DNA from: Sporosarcina pasteurii | Lineage (GTDB): Bacteria; Bacillota; Bacilli; Bacillales_A; Planococcaceae | NCBI RefSeq assembly: GCF_041295575.1 | Contig: NZ_CP160452.1 | Location: 2,170,001-2,234,000 of the forward strand | Length of the DNA stretch: 64,000 nucleotides | Reading direction: 5' to 3' | Shown: piece after piece, positions 17,345-26,547 of the stretch | How positions within the stretch are numbered: position 1 is the stretch's first letter | How the letters are laid out: every line of letters begins with the position of its first letter | The notes under the pieces: model-generated | Seen by the model: the letters and a program-made list of their open reading frames with translations, nothing else | Told to the model about the DNA's origin: nothing | The model's database searches: none | Program-made: the position numbers and the translations under genes

Positions 17345-19573
17345 TCAACCACCGATAATCGTCTCTTCATCGTCCTCTAATTCAGTACCCTGTTTATATA
17401 TTTCAGCAGGGTGTTGAAGGTGAATTACGACTGGTTCTTTTGTTGAAACAATAATTCCAGGCGATAAACTTTGCTCCGTAACATATCCGTCACCAACAAT
17501 TCTAATATCAAGACCTGTTAACATTTTAAATGACAAGACCATTTTCTTTGACCATCCCTTAAACGATGGTAAGGTTGTTTCACCTTCAGTCTTCAATAAT
17601 ACTACAGAATCCTTAGCAAGCTTTGCTCCATTTTCTGGATACTGTACCAATACTGGACCACCTTCGCCAATAATGACTGGAGTATATCCCATTTTCTCTA
17701 GTTCAGTTCTCGCTTCAGATACATCCTGTTTAGTATAATCTCCAATCTTTGGCGCTTCAATAGGTTCCTCTCCATCTGGTACGATATTCATATATTTCAA
17801 GCTACTCTCCATCACAGATTTAAATAACTTCGCAACCGGATCAGAGCCGATTTCGCCTGGTTTTAATTTGGGTTGTTGAACGATGATATACGTAATTAAC
17901 TGTGGATCTTCAGCAGGTGCCATACCAATAAAAGAATATAAATAGTTTCCGTGGCCAGATAAATAGCCGCCTCTACCACTCGGAATTTCGGCTGTTCCCG
18001 TTTTGCCTGCCAATGTATAGCCGTCCAATGCAAATCTTCTACCCGTTCCACCCTCAGCTGTTACCGTCGTTGCAAGGACTTCCCTTACTTGTTCAGCAGT
18101 TGCTTTTGAAATCGGACTTTCTTTCTTAACCGGTTTTTTACTTTCTATGATTTCACCTGTATTTGGATTTTTAATTTCACTAATGACGTACGGCTTCATC
18201 ATAACTCCATCATTCGCAATCGCAGTTGCAGCTTGAATCATTTGTATTGGGGTCACTGTTGACCCTTGTCCATAAGAAGTCGTTAATCTCTCGGAGGGAT
18301 AATGATCTAAAATAGTACCTGTTGCCTCATTTGGTAAATCGATTTCTGTTTTCTTACCAAAGCCAAATCGATTGATATAATCTATAAATGTTCGGTCACC
18401 AATTTTTTCAAGTAAGTACGCCATTGAAACGTTTGAAGACCGTTGGAATCCTTCCAAATAGGTGATTGTTCCCCACCCTGTTCGATTATGATCACGAATC
18501 GTTCTATCATAAAGTGTATATTGACCCGACTTAAAATACGCATTTGGATTCCATTTATTTTCTTCAATGGCAGCTGCCAATGTGAAAATCTTCAATGTAG
18601 AACCAGGTTCTATCGTATTTTCTACCGCTTCATTCAACCAATTTGATGTTAAACCTTCCCGTGTAGCAGGGTCAAAAGCTGGTCTTTGACTCATTGCGAC
18701 AATTGCACCTGTTTCTGGATCTGCCACAATCGCTAACATCTTTTTAGGGGCGTATTCCTGCTCAATTTCGTACATTGCATCCTCAACAAAATTTTGAATC
18801 GTTTTGTCGATGGTTAGCTTAATATCAAAACCATCTTGGGCAGGAACGACTGCCTTTTCTGATTTAGGCAAAGTAAAGCCCCATTTATCCGACTGAAATT
18901 CGACTTTCCCATCCGTTCCGGTTAGCTCTTTATCGTAGGTAGCCTCGAGTCCCATTTTTCCTACTGTTTTAAATTGGTTATTTTCATCCAACTCCTTTTG
19001 AGCAAAACCAACAAGATAGGAGGCAAATACACCATTCGGATAAAACCTTTTCTTTTCCTCTAAAAATAAAATACCAGGGAGCTTTTCGTCTCTTTCAGCT
19101 AATTCTTCTTTTATCGCAAGAACAGTTTCGTGACTAACTTCATTTCCTGCCTTACCGAACTCAACTTGCTTCCTTATATTTTTCTTAATATCCTCTTCGG
19201 TTCTTGTTATTCGTTTTATTAAATCAGCTTTATCCATCGGAATATATTTAGCCAATATTTCCGCTGTCCTCTCGGAATCATCAACATGTCTGATGACATT
19301 TTTATCACTAAGTGTTTCATCTAGTACTGCAACTAAGCGATAACTAAGCGTATCGGAGGCAATTAACTCGCCATTTCTATCAAGAATTCTCCCCCGATCT
19401 GCAGTTAACACTGATTCTCTTGCATATTTCGCTTCTGCTAATGAGGCGAGCGCCTTCCCCTCAGCCTCTCCAGTTATTTGGATAAATAATAATCGGCCAA
19501 ATAAAAGAAAAAAGAGCCCTCCATAAGCAATAAACATTAGAAAGGCTCCCCATTGGAATCGAAACTTCTTCAT
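17345..19573 (-). CDS. pbpB: Penicillin-binding protein 2B, division transpeptidase
   Basis: Essential class B PBP of the divisome. After the start at [12 protein letters not shown] it has one membrane helix (about 12-32), a dimerisation/pedestal domain, the transpeptidase motifs PGSTLK, SSN (QRSSNVSMAYL) and KTGTAE, and two C-terminal PASTA domains (about 595-715), 742 residues in all. The start is chosen because its ATG overlaps the ftsL TGA (ATGA); the longer frame would run back through ftsL. The next gene, spoVD, is a paralogue. Confidence 0.96.
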   Translation of the reverse strand: MKKFRFQWGAFLMFIAYGGLFFLLFGRLLFIQITGEAEGKALASLAEAKYARESVLTADRGRILDRNGELIASDTLSYRLVAVLDETLSDKNVIRHVDDSERTAEILAKYIPMDKADLIKRITRTEEDIKKNIRKQVEFGKAGNEVSHETVLAIKEELAERDEKLPGILFLEEKKRFYPNGVFASYLVGFAQKELDENNQFKTVGKMGLEATYDKELTGTDGKVEFQSDKWGFTLPKSEKAVVPAQDGFDIKLTIDKTIQNFVEDAMYEIEQEYAPKKMLAIVADPETGAIVAMSQRPAFDPATREGLTSNWLNEAVENTIEPGSTLKIFTLAAAIEENKWNPNAYFKSGQYTLYDRTIRDHNRTGWGTITYLEGFQRSSNVSMAYLLEKIGDRTFIDYINRFGFGKKTEIDLPNEATGTILDHYPSERLTTSYGQGSTVTPIQMIQAATAIANDGVMMKPYVISEIKNPNTGEIIESKKPVKKESPISKATAEQVREVLATTVTAEGGTGRRFALDGYTLAGKTGTAEIPSGRGGYLSGHGNYLYSFIGMAPAEDPQLITYIIVQQPKLKPGEIGSDPVAKLFKSVMESSLKYMNIVPDGEEPIEAPKIGDYTKQDVSEARTELEKMGYTPVIIGEGGPVLVQYPENGAKLAKDSVVLLKTEGETTLPSFKGWSKKMVLSFKMLTGLDIRIVGDGYVTEQSLSPGIIVSTKEPVVIHLQHPAEIYKQGTELEDDEETIIGG

Positions 19574-19941
19574 CGCCCAGGCACTACCTTCACGTTTTTC
19601 TCGTTCAGATTTAGTCCAAGTTCTCTCGCTTTCTCCCACACTTTCTCATGTGTAGATTGCTCTTTTACTTGGATGGACAATTGTGTATTTAGTTTTGATT
19701 GCTGTTCAATTTGACTGCCAATTGTTTGCACTTCCCGATTCAAATCATTTAACTGACCTTCCGTATGCAAAATCACAGATGAAAAGATAACGAGAAGGGA
19801 AGCGAATGCTACAAATAACACTTTTTCGCCAGGTGAAAATAACTTTCGCGCTCGCTGTTCTCCCTGTTGCCTCTCGGGTGTTTCAGGCATTTTTGGTTCA
19901 TGTACGTGTGTTGAGACAAACTTTCTTTGTTCTAACGCCAT
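19570..19941 (-). CDS. ftsL: Cell-division protein FtsL
   Basis: Small bitopic divisome protein (123 residues): cytoplasmic head, one membrane helix at about 40-58 ([18 protein letters not shown]), then an extracellular leucine-zipper-like coiled coil ([20 protein letters not shown]) ending in [16 protein letters not shown]. It overlaps rsmH by 10 bases and pbpB by four, so all three are translationally coupled. Confidence 0.95.
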   Translation of the reverse strand: MALEQRKFVSTHVHEPKMPETPERQQGEQRARKLFSPGEKVLFVAFASLLVIFSSVILHTEGQLNDLNREVQTIGSQIEQQSKLNTQLSIQVKEQSTHEKVWEKARELGLNLNEKNVKVVPGR

Positions 19942-20888
19942 TCCTTAACTTCCCCCTTCATCTTTTCAGCAATTCTTAATTTCGCAGATCTTGCTCTTTT
20001 ATTTTTTTCTATTTCTTCTTCTGTTGGAATCATTGGCTTCCGGGTGATGAGCTTTAAGATTGGCTCCATTCCTTCCGGGATAACGGGTAAATTCCTTGGT
20101 AAATCAGGTAAAGACGAAGCCTCTTTAAATATTTCTTTACATAGCCTGTCCTCTAACGAATGAAAAGTAATGACACTAATCCTTCCACCTGGTTTCAATA
20201 AAGTAATTGCATCAGTTAACGAATCTTCTGCAGCACCGAGTTCATCATTTACCGCAATCCGAACTGCTTGAAACACTCTTCTTGCCGGATGCCCACCTGT
20301 TCTTCGTGTAGCGGCTGGAATGCCACTTTTCACAAGTTCAGCTAATTCTGCAGTCGTCCGAATAGGTGACTCTTTACGTGCGGCTTCAATCTTTCTAGCA
20401 ATCCCTTTTGAAAACCGCTCTTCTCCATATCGGTAAAAAATCCGGACAAGATCTTCGTAGGACCAATGATTAATAACGTCATAAGCCGTTAAACTGGCAT
20501 CTTGATTCATCCGCATATCTAGCGGTGCATCATGATGATAACTAAACCCTCGCTCCGGGGTATCTAGTTGAGGGGAAGAAACCCCTAAGTCGTACAAAAT
20601 ACCATCCACTTGCGTAATTCCAATTTTGTTTAATTCATCTTTTAAATCCCTAAAATTCGCATGAATAAAAGTGATTTTTGATAAATAATTTTGTAATCTT
20701 TCTTTTGCTACTTCAATAGCTGTCGTGTCTTGGTCAAAGCAAATCAGTCGACCTTTTTCAGAAAGTCTTTTCACAATTTCCTTACTATGTCCTGCTCCGC
20801 CAAGGGTACAGTCCACGTAAATGCCGTCTTCTTTAATATTTAACCCGTCGACGGCTTCATCGAGCAATACTGTCGTGTGATTGAACAT
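19932..20888 (-). CDS. rsmH: 16S rRNA (cytosine-1402-N4) methyltransferase RsmH (MraW)
   Basis: SAM-dependent methyltransferase that modifies C1402 of 16S rRNA near the P site. The 318-residue protein starts [16 protein letters not shown]. It has the SAM loop [12 protein letters not shown] (about 24-35), the texts [23 protein letters not shown] and PLDMRMNQ, a helical insertion (about 130-200) and a C-terminal [15 protein letters not shown]. It lies between mraZ and ftsL, the universal dcw order. Confidence 0.98.
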   Translation of the reverse strand: MFNHTTVLLDEAVDGLNIKEDGIYVDCTLGGAGHSKEIVKRLSEKGRLICFDQDTTAIEVAKERLQNYLSKITFIHANFRDLKDELNKIGITQVDGILYDLGVSSPQLDTPERGFSYHHDAPLDMRMNQDASLTAYDVINHWSYEDLVRIFYRYGEERFSKGIARKIEAARKESPIRTTAELAELVKSGIPAATRRTGGHPARRVFQAVRIAVNDELGAAEDSLTDAITLLKPGGRISVITFHSLEDRLCKEIFKEASSLPDLPRNLPVIPEGMEPILKLITRKPMIPTEEEIEKNKRARSAKLRIAEKMKGEVKEWR

Positions 20889-20915
20889 TTGAGTCCGCCT
20901 GCTTTCATGTATTTT

Positions 20916-21347
20916 TTAAAAATCAAAGTCGATAATATTTTCCGCAATATCGTTGAAAGATTCTTCGGACTCATCATAATAATCATCCCATAAATGCTTC
21001 GCCCATATCTCAATACGGCCCGAAACACCTATGACAACACAATCTTTTTCAACTTTTGCATAGTTTCGTAAAGATGCTGGAATATTGATGCGCCCTTGCT
21101 TGTCCAACTCTACTTCTGTCGCGCCTGAAAAGAAAAAGCGGGTAAATGCACGTGCATCTTTCTTTGTAACTGGTAACGCTCTTAGCTTTTTCTCAAGAAT
21201 TTTCCATTCATCCATCGGGTACCCGAAGAGACAGTTATCTAGGCCACGAGTCAATACAAAACTACCGCCTAAATGTTCCCGAAATTTTGAGGGAACAATT
21301 AAACGACCCTTTGTATCGACAGTATGTTGATATTCACCCATAAACAT
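20916..21347 (-). CDS. mraZ: Transcriptional regulator MraZ
   Basis: DNA-binding protein of the SpoVT/AbrB-like fold that controls its own dcw operon. The 143-residue protein is made of two tandem MraZ repeats with the DXXXR motifs [14 protein letters not shown] (about 11-24) and [16 protein letters not shown] (about 90). The start [11 protein letters not shown] equals the family start and lies 16 codons inside the longest frame. GTGG repeats at 10-base spacing lie immediately upstream as its probable operator. First gene of the cluster. Confidence 0.97.
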   Translation of the reverse strand: MFMGEYQHTVDTKGRLIVPSKFREHLGGSFVLTRGLDNCLFGYPMDEWKILEKKLRALPVTKKDARAFTRFFFSGATEVELDKQGRINIPASLRNYAKVEKDCVVIGVSGRIEIWAKHLWDDYYDESEESFNDIAENIIDFDF

Positions 21348-21378
21348 ACTCTTCACCCCACTATGTAAAATAAATGTA

Positions 21379-21402
21379 CCACATCCCCCCACATTCCTCC
21401 AC
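21379..21402 (-). promoter_or_regulatory. MraZ box: three GTGG repeats with 10-base period
   Basis: The minus strand reads GTGG at 21399-21402, 21389-21392 and 21379-21382, exactly ten bases apart, within a G-rich strip 32-55 bases before the mraZ start. Known MraZ operators are arrays of short G-rich repeats with this helical spacing. Autoregulation of the dcw operon is inferred. Confidence 0.65.
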
Positions 21403-21529
21403 CTAAAACCTAAAAATATTTATGATTATCTTTAAAATGTGCCTATCGACTTATTTACAGTGAGATTGGTTTCTAAATTTAAGCATTTTACTTATGACTT
21501 ATAGTGAAAATCCTTATATAAGCTTCCAA

Positions 21530-21566
21530 CAAAAAAACTCATCTTGCATTTTCTGCAAGATGAGTT
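21530..21566 (-). terminator. Rho-independent terminator after bshC
   Basis: A perfect 13-base stem AACTCATCTTGCA/TGCAAGATGAGTT with a 5-base loop, followed on the minus strand by TTTTTT. It ends the bshC transcript 14 bases after its stop and isolates mraZ from upstream reading. Confidence 0.92.
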
Positions 21567-21579
21567 CCAGCCTTCAAGA

Positions 21580-23199
21580 TTACAAATAGATTACGTAATG
21601 AGATCCATCATTTTCCAATGGAAGTGCAAGTAAATCTTTAATTAGAGAAGGACCATATTGATTTAAATAAACATAAGGGTGATATATTCGTTCCTGCAAT
21701 TGACCATTCGGAAATAATTCGGACGCCATCTTATCGAACTTCCGTATTGCAACTTCGTGTTTCATATAAAGTGTATCTTCATACTTATGTTTTAAATAGT
21801 TGAATTGCTTTGCATGGTATGACAAATTTTGTTGAAGTAATTCATTCATCATCTTCTCTTCTTGGCCGAACCATTCACTTAATCGTTCGTACTCCATTGC
21901 TAACTTCTCTTCCATCTTGTTGATTTCTTCTATAAAATTATCGTCACGCAACTTTTCTAGATAAGCGATTTTTTCATTTGTAGCAGCACCGCCCATGACT
22001 TCTTCGACTGTTAGAGAATTCTCCCTTAACACCTTCTCAGTTTGTCGAGACACTAATGTTATGGACATCCGCGGAACAAATATCGGCATTTTTAGCCCTA
22101 AATGATGAAATGCGTTTTTTAAAACTGCCCAGTATGCTAATTCGCCCGCTCCTCCTATAAATGCCAGAACAGGGAATACTAACTCTTGCATCAACGGCCG
22201 GGAAGCTACATTATTACTCAAAAATGTCGGTTGGTTCTTTGCAATCTCAAGTAACTTTTCTTCAGTGAATTGAATTCCCACGCTGTCATTGACAAATTCG
22301 CCATCTCTTCGACTGAGTAACATTCGCCCTGTTTCATGAACATAAAACAAATTTGTTGCATCTTCTTGTGCATCAATCGGTATTCCAAATCCATCGAACT
22401 GAAATTGTTTCTCTGTTTCTACAATAGAGGACGCAATATCTCCAGACGCTTGAATGAGTTTGCAAAAATACTCACTTTCTAATGTTCGTAATGGCCCGTA
22501 CGCCGCATCTATAAATAACAATCCTTCATCAGCAAAGAAACCATTCATTAATCGGACAAAAAAACCAGTAAATGTCATTTCCTTATCTATAGCTTCTAAT
22601 ACTTCGGTTAAACACTTTTCTGTGTGAGAAGTTTCACCAAATTTCTCGAAAATCCCCTTCACAAAGTCAACCATTTTATCACGCTCAAACTGTGCGTCTG
22701 ATGCCATTAATTTCATTACAAATTTATCTTGTATTTGTTCTTTTATCACTTGACCATTCACTTCAGAATAAACGTGATTAATTTCATGTAAATCATGGTC
22801 TTCTCCAGCAACCCAAAACACAGGAATAACTGGGATGCCAAGCGTTTCACGTTGTTCTTTGGCATGCATGATCACCGTTATTGCCTTATGGACAGAATAG
22901 AGTGGGCCTGTTAATACGCCAGCTTGCTGCCCCCCCACGACTGTTACCGCATCATCTCGCATAAGATCATCAATATGTTTGTTTGCGGTAGAGGATAATC
23001 CAAATGGCGTCATAAATTCGCGTATGACATTTGCAAGTTCTGTACGTTTAAAATCGCGCTCCTTAAGTTCTTTCACCCTTTGTTTGTAAGAACTGTCTTC
23101 ATTTCCGTAATCAAAATACTTATGTAAAAACGTCTCATTATGTCGATAAGCATGCAATACTTTATTTTGGATAGGCGATTCAATTTTTTCAAGTTTCAT
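21580..23199 (-). CDS. bshC: Bacillithiol biosynthesis cysteine-adding enzyme BshC
   Basis: Ligase thought to add cysteine to GlcN-malate in the last step of bacillithiol synthesis. The 539-residue protein is of family length. It has the Rossmann-type core (VVGGQQAGVLTGPLYSVHKAITVI; PVIPVFWVAGEDHDLHEINHV, about 90-150), a middle domain (SRPLMQELVFPVLAFIGGAGELAYW) and a C-terminal coiled coil (about 420-500). It is next to panE and mraZ as in B. subtilis (yllA). Own terminator downstream; a 180-base gap before it shows nothing distinct beyond A-rich sequence. Confidence 0.95.
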   Translation of the reverse strand: MKLEKIESPIQNKVLHAYRHNETFLHKYFDYGNEDSSYKQRVKELKERDFKRTELANVIREFMTPFGLSSTANKHIDDLMRDDAVTVVGGQQAGVLTGPLYSVHKAITVIMHAKEQRETLGIPVIPVFWVAGEDHDLHEINHVYSEVNGQVIKEQIQDKFVMKLMASDAQFERDKMVDFVKGIFEKFGETSHTEKCLTEVLEAIDKEMTFTGFFVRLMNGFFADEGLLFIDAAYGPLRTLESEYFCKLIQASGDIASSIVETEKQFQFDGFGIPIDAQEDATNLFYVHETGRMLLSRRDGEFVNDSVGIQFTEEKLLEIAKNQPTFLSNNVASRPLMQELVFPVLAFIGGAGELAYWAVLKNAFHHLGLKMPIFVPRMSITLVSRQTEKVLRENSLTVEEVMGGAATNEKIAYLEKLRDDNFIEEINKMEEKLAMEYERLSEWFGQEEKMMNELLQQNLSYHAKQFNYLKHKYEDTLYMKHEVAIRKFDKMASELFPNGQLQERIYHPYVYLNQYGPSLIKDLLALPLENDGSHYVIYL

Positions 23200-23379
23200 T
23201 TTCCAAGCCCCTTTACGTCAATCTCACTCCAATGAGTATACCATTCAACACCAAGCGGTTAAAAAAAAACGCTTATACCCTTAAATAATAATCTATATTG
23301 CATGATATTAGCGGCACCTATAAAATGTGAGATTCCCTTCTATGCACTCCCAATCCATCAGTTTGCAATGGCGACTAAA

Positions 23380-23772
23380 CTACGTAACATACTCAATAAT
23401 TTTCAATACTAAGCCAGTCATCATGAGTATTAAATATGCCGGAATCAATAAAATGAAATACAAACGCCATACCTTACGAATAAGACGAATGACTTGAAAT
23501 TCTTTTACACGTCTTCGTTCAAAGATTGCATACATAATAATTATAGAAAGGGCCAATATGACAATCGTAAACCCAACACCATCACCAAATATCGTATAAG
23601 CGATTAGATAGACAGATAAAAATAAAAAAGGAGTTGTCAAATCTGCAATTTTTCTAACTGTAGGTGTGTGTCCGAAACGTCGATAAAAAAATTGTAAACA
23701 AACACTTACGATAAATGGAAATATGACGATAACGGCAATTACATTGGAGAAAAGCATACTAACCATTAGCAT
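23380..23772 (-). CDS. DUF3397 family membrane protein
   Basis: Four-helix integral membrane protein (130 residues) with hydrophobic spans at about 5-27, 45-65, 68-87 and 105-125 and a basic loop (FERRRVKEFQVIRLIRKVWR). The pattern TPTVRKIADLTTPFLFLSVYLIAYTIFG is typical of DUF3397. It overlaps the panE stop, so the two are coupled; the second ATG (23766, TAATG overlap) is an alternative start. Function unknown. Confidence 0.8.
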   Translation of the reverse strand: MLMVSMLFSNVIAVIVIFPFIVSVCLQFFYRRFGHTPTVRKIADLTTPFLFLSVYLIAYTIFGDGVGFTIVILALSIIIMYAIFERRRVKEFQVIRLIRKVWRLYFILLIPAYLILMMTGLVLKIIEYVT

Positions 23773-24665
23773 TTTACCTTCTCGTCAAAGGCGAGTAATA
23801 TCCTTTCATAATTCTTTAAGAGCGGTAACTCACGTTGTGTAAGTTGCGCTTTTTGAATCGTTGCCGATACAATCGTTTCAATTTCCATAGGTCGTTTCGC
23901 TAAACGATCCATTAACATAGACGAATGATTGCGAGCAGTATTACGGCACACCGACTCAACAGCAGTAAACGGTAACTCTTTCCTCATTTCAGTAAAAGCT
24001 TGCATCAATTCTTCATAAAGTTCTTTCATCAATTGATGACCGTAAGGATTCGTAAGTAATTCTCCATTCGTTATCCCTAAAATGGTCGTAAGCGGATTAA
24101 TTAAACAATTAATCAGCACTTTTCTCAATAAAATATGTTCTCCATTGGGATGTCGAATAACAGGAAATCTATCATTACTAGCTTTCTCTATGATATTAAA
24201 TTTGTTTTTGTCACCAAATCTTTCGCCTATTGTTAGATTGCCCACACCGTTATGATGCACAGTCCGATGATCACTTTTGAGCGCACCATGTTCAACAGTT
24301 GCAAATGCAACGTGAGGAAACTCACATTCTTCGACAAGATTCAAATGTCCAATGCCATTTTGAATGAATAGTAACGGTGTTCTAATTTCCTTTTCCCTGA
24401 ATTCATTTAAAACTGTTTTTAAATCTGAATACTTTACAGCAACTACTACCAATTTTGCAGTCGCAGCCTCCGTCAATCCGGTAACAGCACTCACTGTTAC
24501 TACACTTCCTGTCCCATCTTCATGGACGCGACAAATTCCTTCTTCATTAATCCGTTCTTTTTGCTCATCACTTCGGACAATCATCGTTACGTCCAAGCCC
24601 GATTCCGATAAATATGAACCCATTAACATCCCGATCGAGCCGGCTCCTACAACTGCAATATCCAT
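23766..24665 (-). CDS. panE: 2-dehydropantoate 2-reductase
   Basis: NADPH-dependent ketopantoate reductase for pantothenate/CoA synthesis. The 299-residue protein begins MDIAVVGAGSIGMLMGSYLSESG (Rossmann GxGxxG at 7-12). The catalytic lysine is in RKVLINCLINPLTTILGITNGEL (about 180), followed by the C-terminal helical domain. The second ATG is chosen because AAGGAG lies eight bases before it. It precedes a DUF3397 gene and bshC, matching the B. subtilis ylbQ-yllA order. Confidence 0.92.
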   Translation of the reverse strand: MDIAVVGAGSIGMLMGSYLSESGLDVTMIVRSDEQKERINEEGICRVHEDGTGSVVTVSAVTGLTEAATAKLVVVAVKYSDLKTVLNEFREKEIRTPLLFIQNGIGHLNLVEECEFPHVAFATVEHGALKSDHRTVHHNGVGNLTIGERFGDKNKFNIIEKASNDRFPVIRHPNGEHILLRKVLINCLINPLTTILGITNGELLTNPYGHQLMKELYEELMQAFTEMRKELPFTAVESVCRNTARNHSSMLMDRLAKRPMEIETIVSATIQKAQLTQRELPLLKNYERILLAFDEKVKC

Positions 24666-24717
24666 TCTCATATCTCCTTCCTAGGTTGTTAAATCTTCAC
24701 CAATTATCTCCATAATA

Positions 24718-24741
24718 ATAGCCCGCACGAATGCGGGCTAT
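24718..24741 (-). terminator. Terminator-like hairpin after the carboxylase operon
   Basis: A perfect ten-base stem ATAGCCCGCA/TGCGGGCTAT with a CGAA tetraloop, 12 bases after the carboxyltransferase stop. The following sequence has scattered rather than continuous T, so efficiency is uncertain. Confidence 0.65.
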
Positions 24742-24752
24742 GTCAATATTCA

Positions 24753-26294
24753 TTATACAGGATAAACTGGATGTTTACGCGGTGGTTGCGGTAGATTTTT
24801 GGTACTGTACAATTTGAGACGATCTGCGAGCACTTCTCTTAAGCTAGATGGCGATACAATTTCATCAATAATTAATTCTGAAGCTAATTTATATATATCG
24901 ATTTCTTCTTTGTATTCTTTATGTTTTTCTTGCACAAATGCAATTTTTTCTTTTGGATCTTCTATCGCCTCAATATGATTTGAATAGACAGCATTTACCG
25001 CCGCCTCCGGTCCCATAACCGCAATTTGAGCAGTTGGCAACGCAATGCACACATCCGGCTCGAAAGCTGGACCTGCCATTGCATATAGACCTGCACCGTA
25101 TGCTTTTCTCACAATTACAGATATTTTCGGCACCGTGGCAGAACTCATGGCCATAATAAGTTTTGCACCATGACGAATAATCCCCGCACGTTCCACGCTC
25201 GTTCCAATCATAAAGCCAGGTACATCCGCTAGGAAAAGAAGCGGAATTGAGAACGCATCACATAGGTTAATAAACTTCGTTGCTTTGTCTGCTGAGTCGA
25301 CAAAGAGAACGCCGCCTTTCACTTTTGGTTGGTTCGCAATAATCCCTACAGGTTGCCCGTCAATACGCGCAAGTCCAGTAATAATTTCCGGAGCAAATCG
25401 TTTTTTGATATCATAAAAACTTCCCTCGTCAATTAACGCATCAATGGCCTCATACATATCAAACGGAGCATTTTGGTTTTCTGGGATAATCTCTTCTAAC
25501 GTTCGACCCGCTACCGCTTCTATCGATTCTTTAACCTCTGGCTTTTCAGTATAATTTGCTGGAAAATATGTTAAATAACGACGCGCCTCCGAGATTGCTT
25601 CTTGCTCATTAGCGGCAAGTACATCTCCACAGCCACTTACCGAGCAGTGCATGCGCGCACCACCCATTTCCTCTAATGTCACTTTTTCACCAATCACTTT
25701 TTCCGCCATACGCGGCGAACCGAGATACATCGACGCATTTCCATCGACCATAATAACAATATCACAAAATGCCGGGATATAAGCGCCACCTGCCGCTGAT
25801 GGACCGAATAGGATACAAATTTGCGGAATAAATCCGGACAACCTCACTTGGTTGTGGAATATTTTCCCAGCCCCGCGACGATTTGGAAACATATCTAACT
25901 GATCGGTAATACGCGCACCTGCTGAGTCAACAAGATAAAGCATCGGCACTTGATTTTTTTCTGCTACTTCTTGAATTCTAATTATTTTCTCAACTGTCTT
26001 CGCACCCCATGAACCAGCTTTTACAGTTGAATCATTCGCCATTACACAGACAGTTTGGCCATTCACTTTCCCCATCGCTGTCACAACACCGTCTGCTGGC
26101 AAATCTCCTGCTTCATAATTCGCGAAGCGGCCATCTTCCGTATACTCTCCGTTATCAAAAAGTAATTCTAATCGTTCTCTGACAAACAGCTTATTTTGCG
26201 TTTTTAAACGCTCATGATATTTCGGAGCTCCCCCTGCAAAAATTTCTTTAAGTTTGTCTTCTAACTCTGCATTGTATGTCATTGTTTCTACCAT
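24753..26294 (-). CDS. Acyl-CoA carboxylase, carboxyltransferase subunit
   Basis: Carboxyltransferase of the propionyl-CoA/methylmalonyl-CoA class (513 residues). The two crotonase-like halves are both present: N half with GAGARITDQLDMFPNR-type text and FGPSAAGGAYIPAFCDIVIMV (about 155-180), C half with IIANQPKVKGGVLFVDSADKATKFI, DVPGFMIGTSVERAGIIRHGAKL and RKAYGAGLYAM. Substrate cannot be fixed from sequence; propionyl-CoA or a related short acyl-CoA is likely. The ATG at 26294 is chosen since GGAGGG lies eight bases before it. Last gene of an operon with biotin carrier and biotin carboxylase. Confidence 0.92.
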   Translation of the reverse strand: MVETMTYNAELEDKLKEIFAGGAPKYHERLKTQNKLFVRERLELLFDNGEYTEDGRFANYEAGDLPADGVVTAMGKVNGQTVCVMANDSTVKAGSWGAKTVEKIIRIQEVAEKNQVPMLYLVDSAGARITDQLDMFPNRRGAGKIFHNQVRLSGFIPQICILFGPSAAGGAYIPAFCDIVIMVDGNASMYLGSPRMAEKVIGEKVTLEEMGGARMHCSVSGCGDVLAANEQEAISEARRYLTYFPANYTEKPEVKESIEAVAGRTLEEIIPENQNAPFDMYEAIDALIDEGSFYDIKKRFAPEIITGLARIDGQPVGIIANQPKVKGGVLFVDSADKATKFINLCDAFSIPLLFLADVPGFMIGTSVERAGIIRHGAKLIMAMSSATVPKISVIVRKAYGAGLYAMAGPAFEPDVCIALPTAQIAVMGPEAAVNAVYSNHIEAIEDPKEKIAFVQEKHKEYKEEIDIYKLASELIIDEIVSPSSLREVLADRLKLYSTKNLPQPPRKHPVYPV

Positions 26295-26334
26295 TTCATT
26301 CCCTCCCACTGATGAATTCCCTTTGTCAATCTAT

Positions 26335-26547
26335 TTATTCTAAAGTAACTAGTACGTCCCCTTCATTCACAAAATCTCCAGCATTAGCGTTTATCTCTGC
26401 GACCTTTCCAGCAACTTCAGCCTCAACTGGAATTTCCATTTTCATAGATTCAAGTACCATCACAACTTGTCCAACTTCTACATCGTCCCCAACATTTACA
26501 TTTACCGTAAAAACAGATCCCGCCATGGTTGATTTTAATTGTGTCAT
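26335..26547 (-). CDS. Biotin carboxyl carrier protein (short, single domain)
   Basis: Seventy-residue biotinyl domain that shuttles carboxybiotin between the neighbouring carboxylase and carboxyltransferase. The biotin lysine is K36 in LESMKMEIPVEAEV. It lacks the long N-terminal region of AccB and so resembles B. subtilis YngHB. The ATG overlaps the biotin-carboxylase TGA (ATGA), with AAGGGG upstream, so it is coupled to that gene. Confidence 0.92.
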   Translation of the reverse strand: MTQLKSTMAGSVFTVNVNVGDDVEVGQVVMVLESMKMEIPVEAEVAGKVAEINANAGDFVNEGDVLVTLE

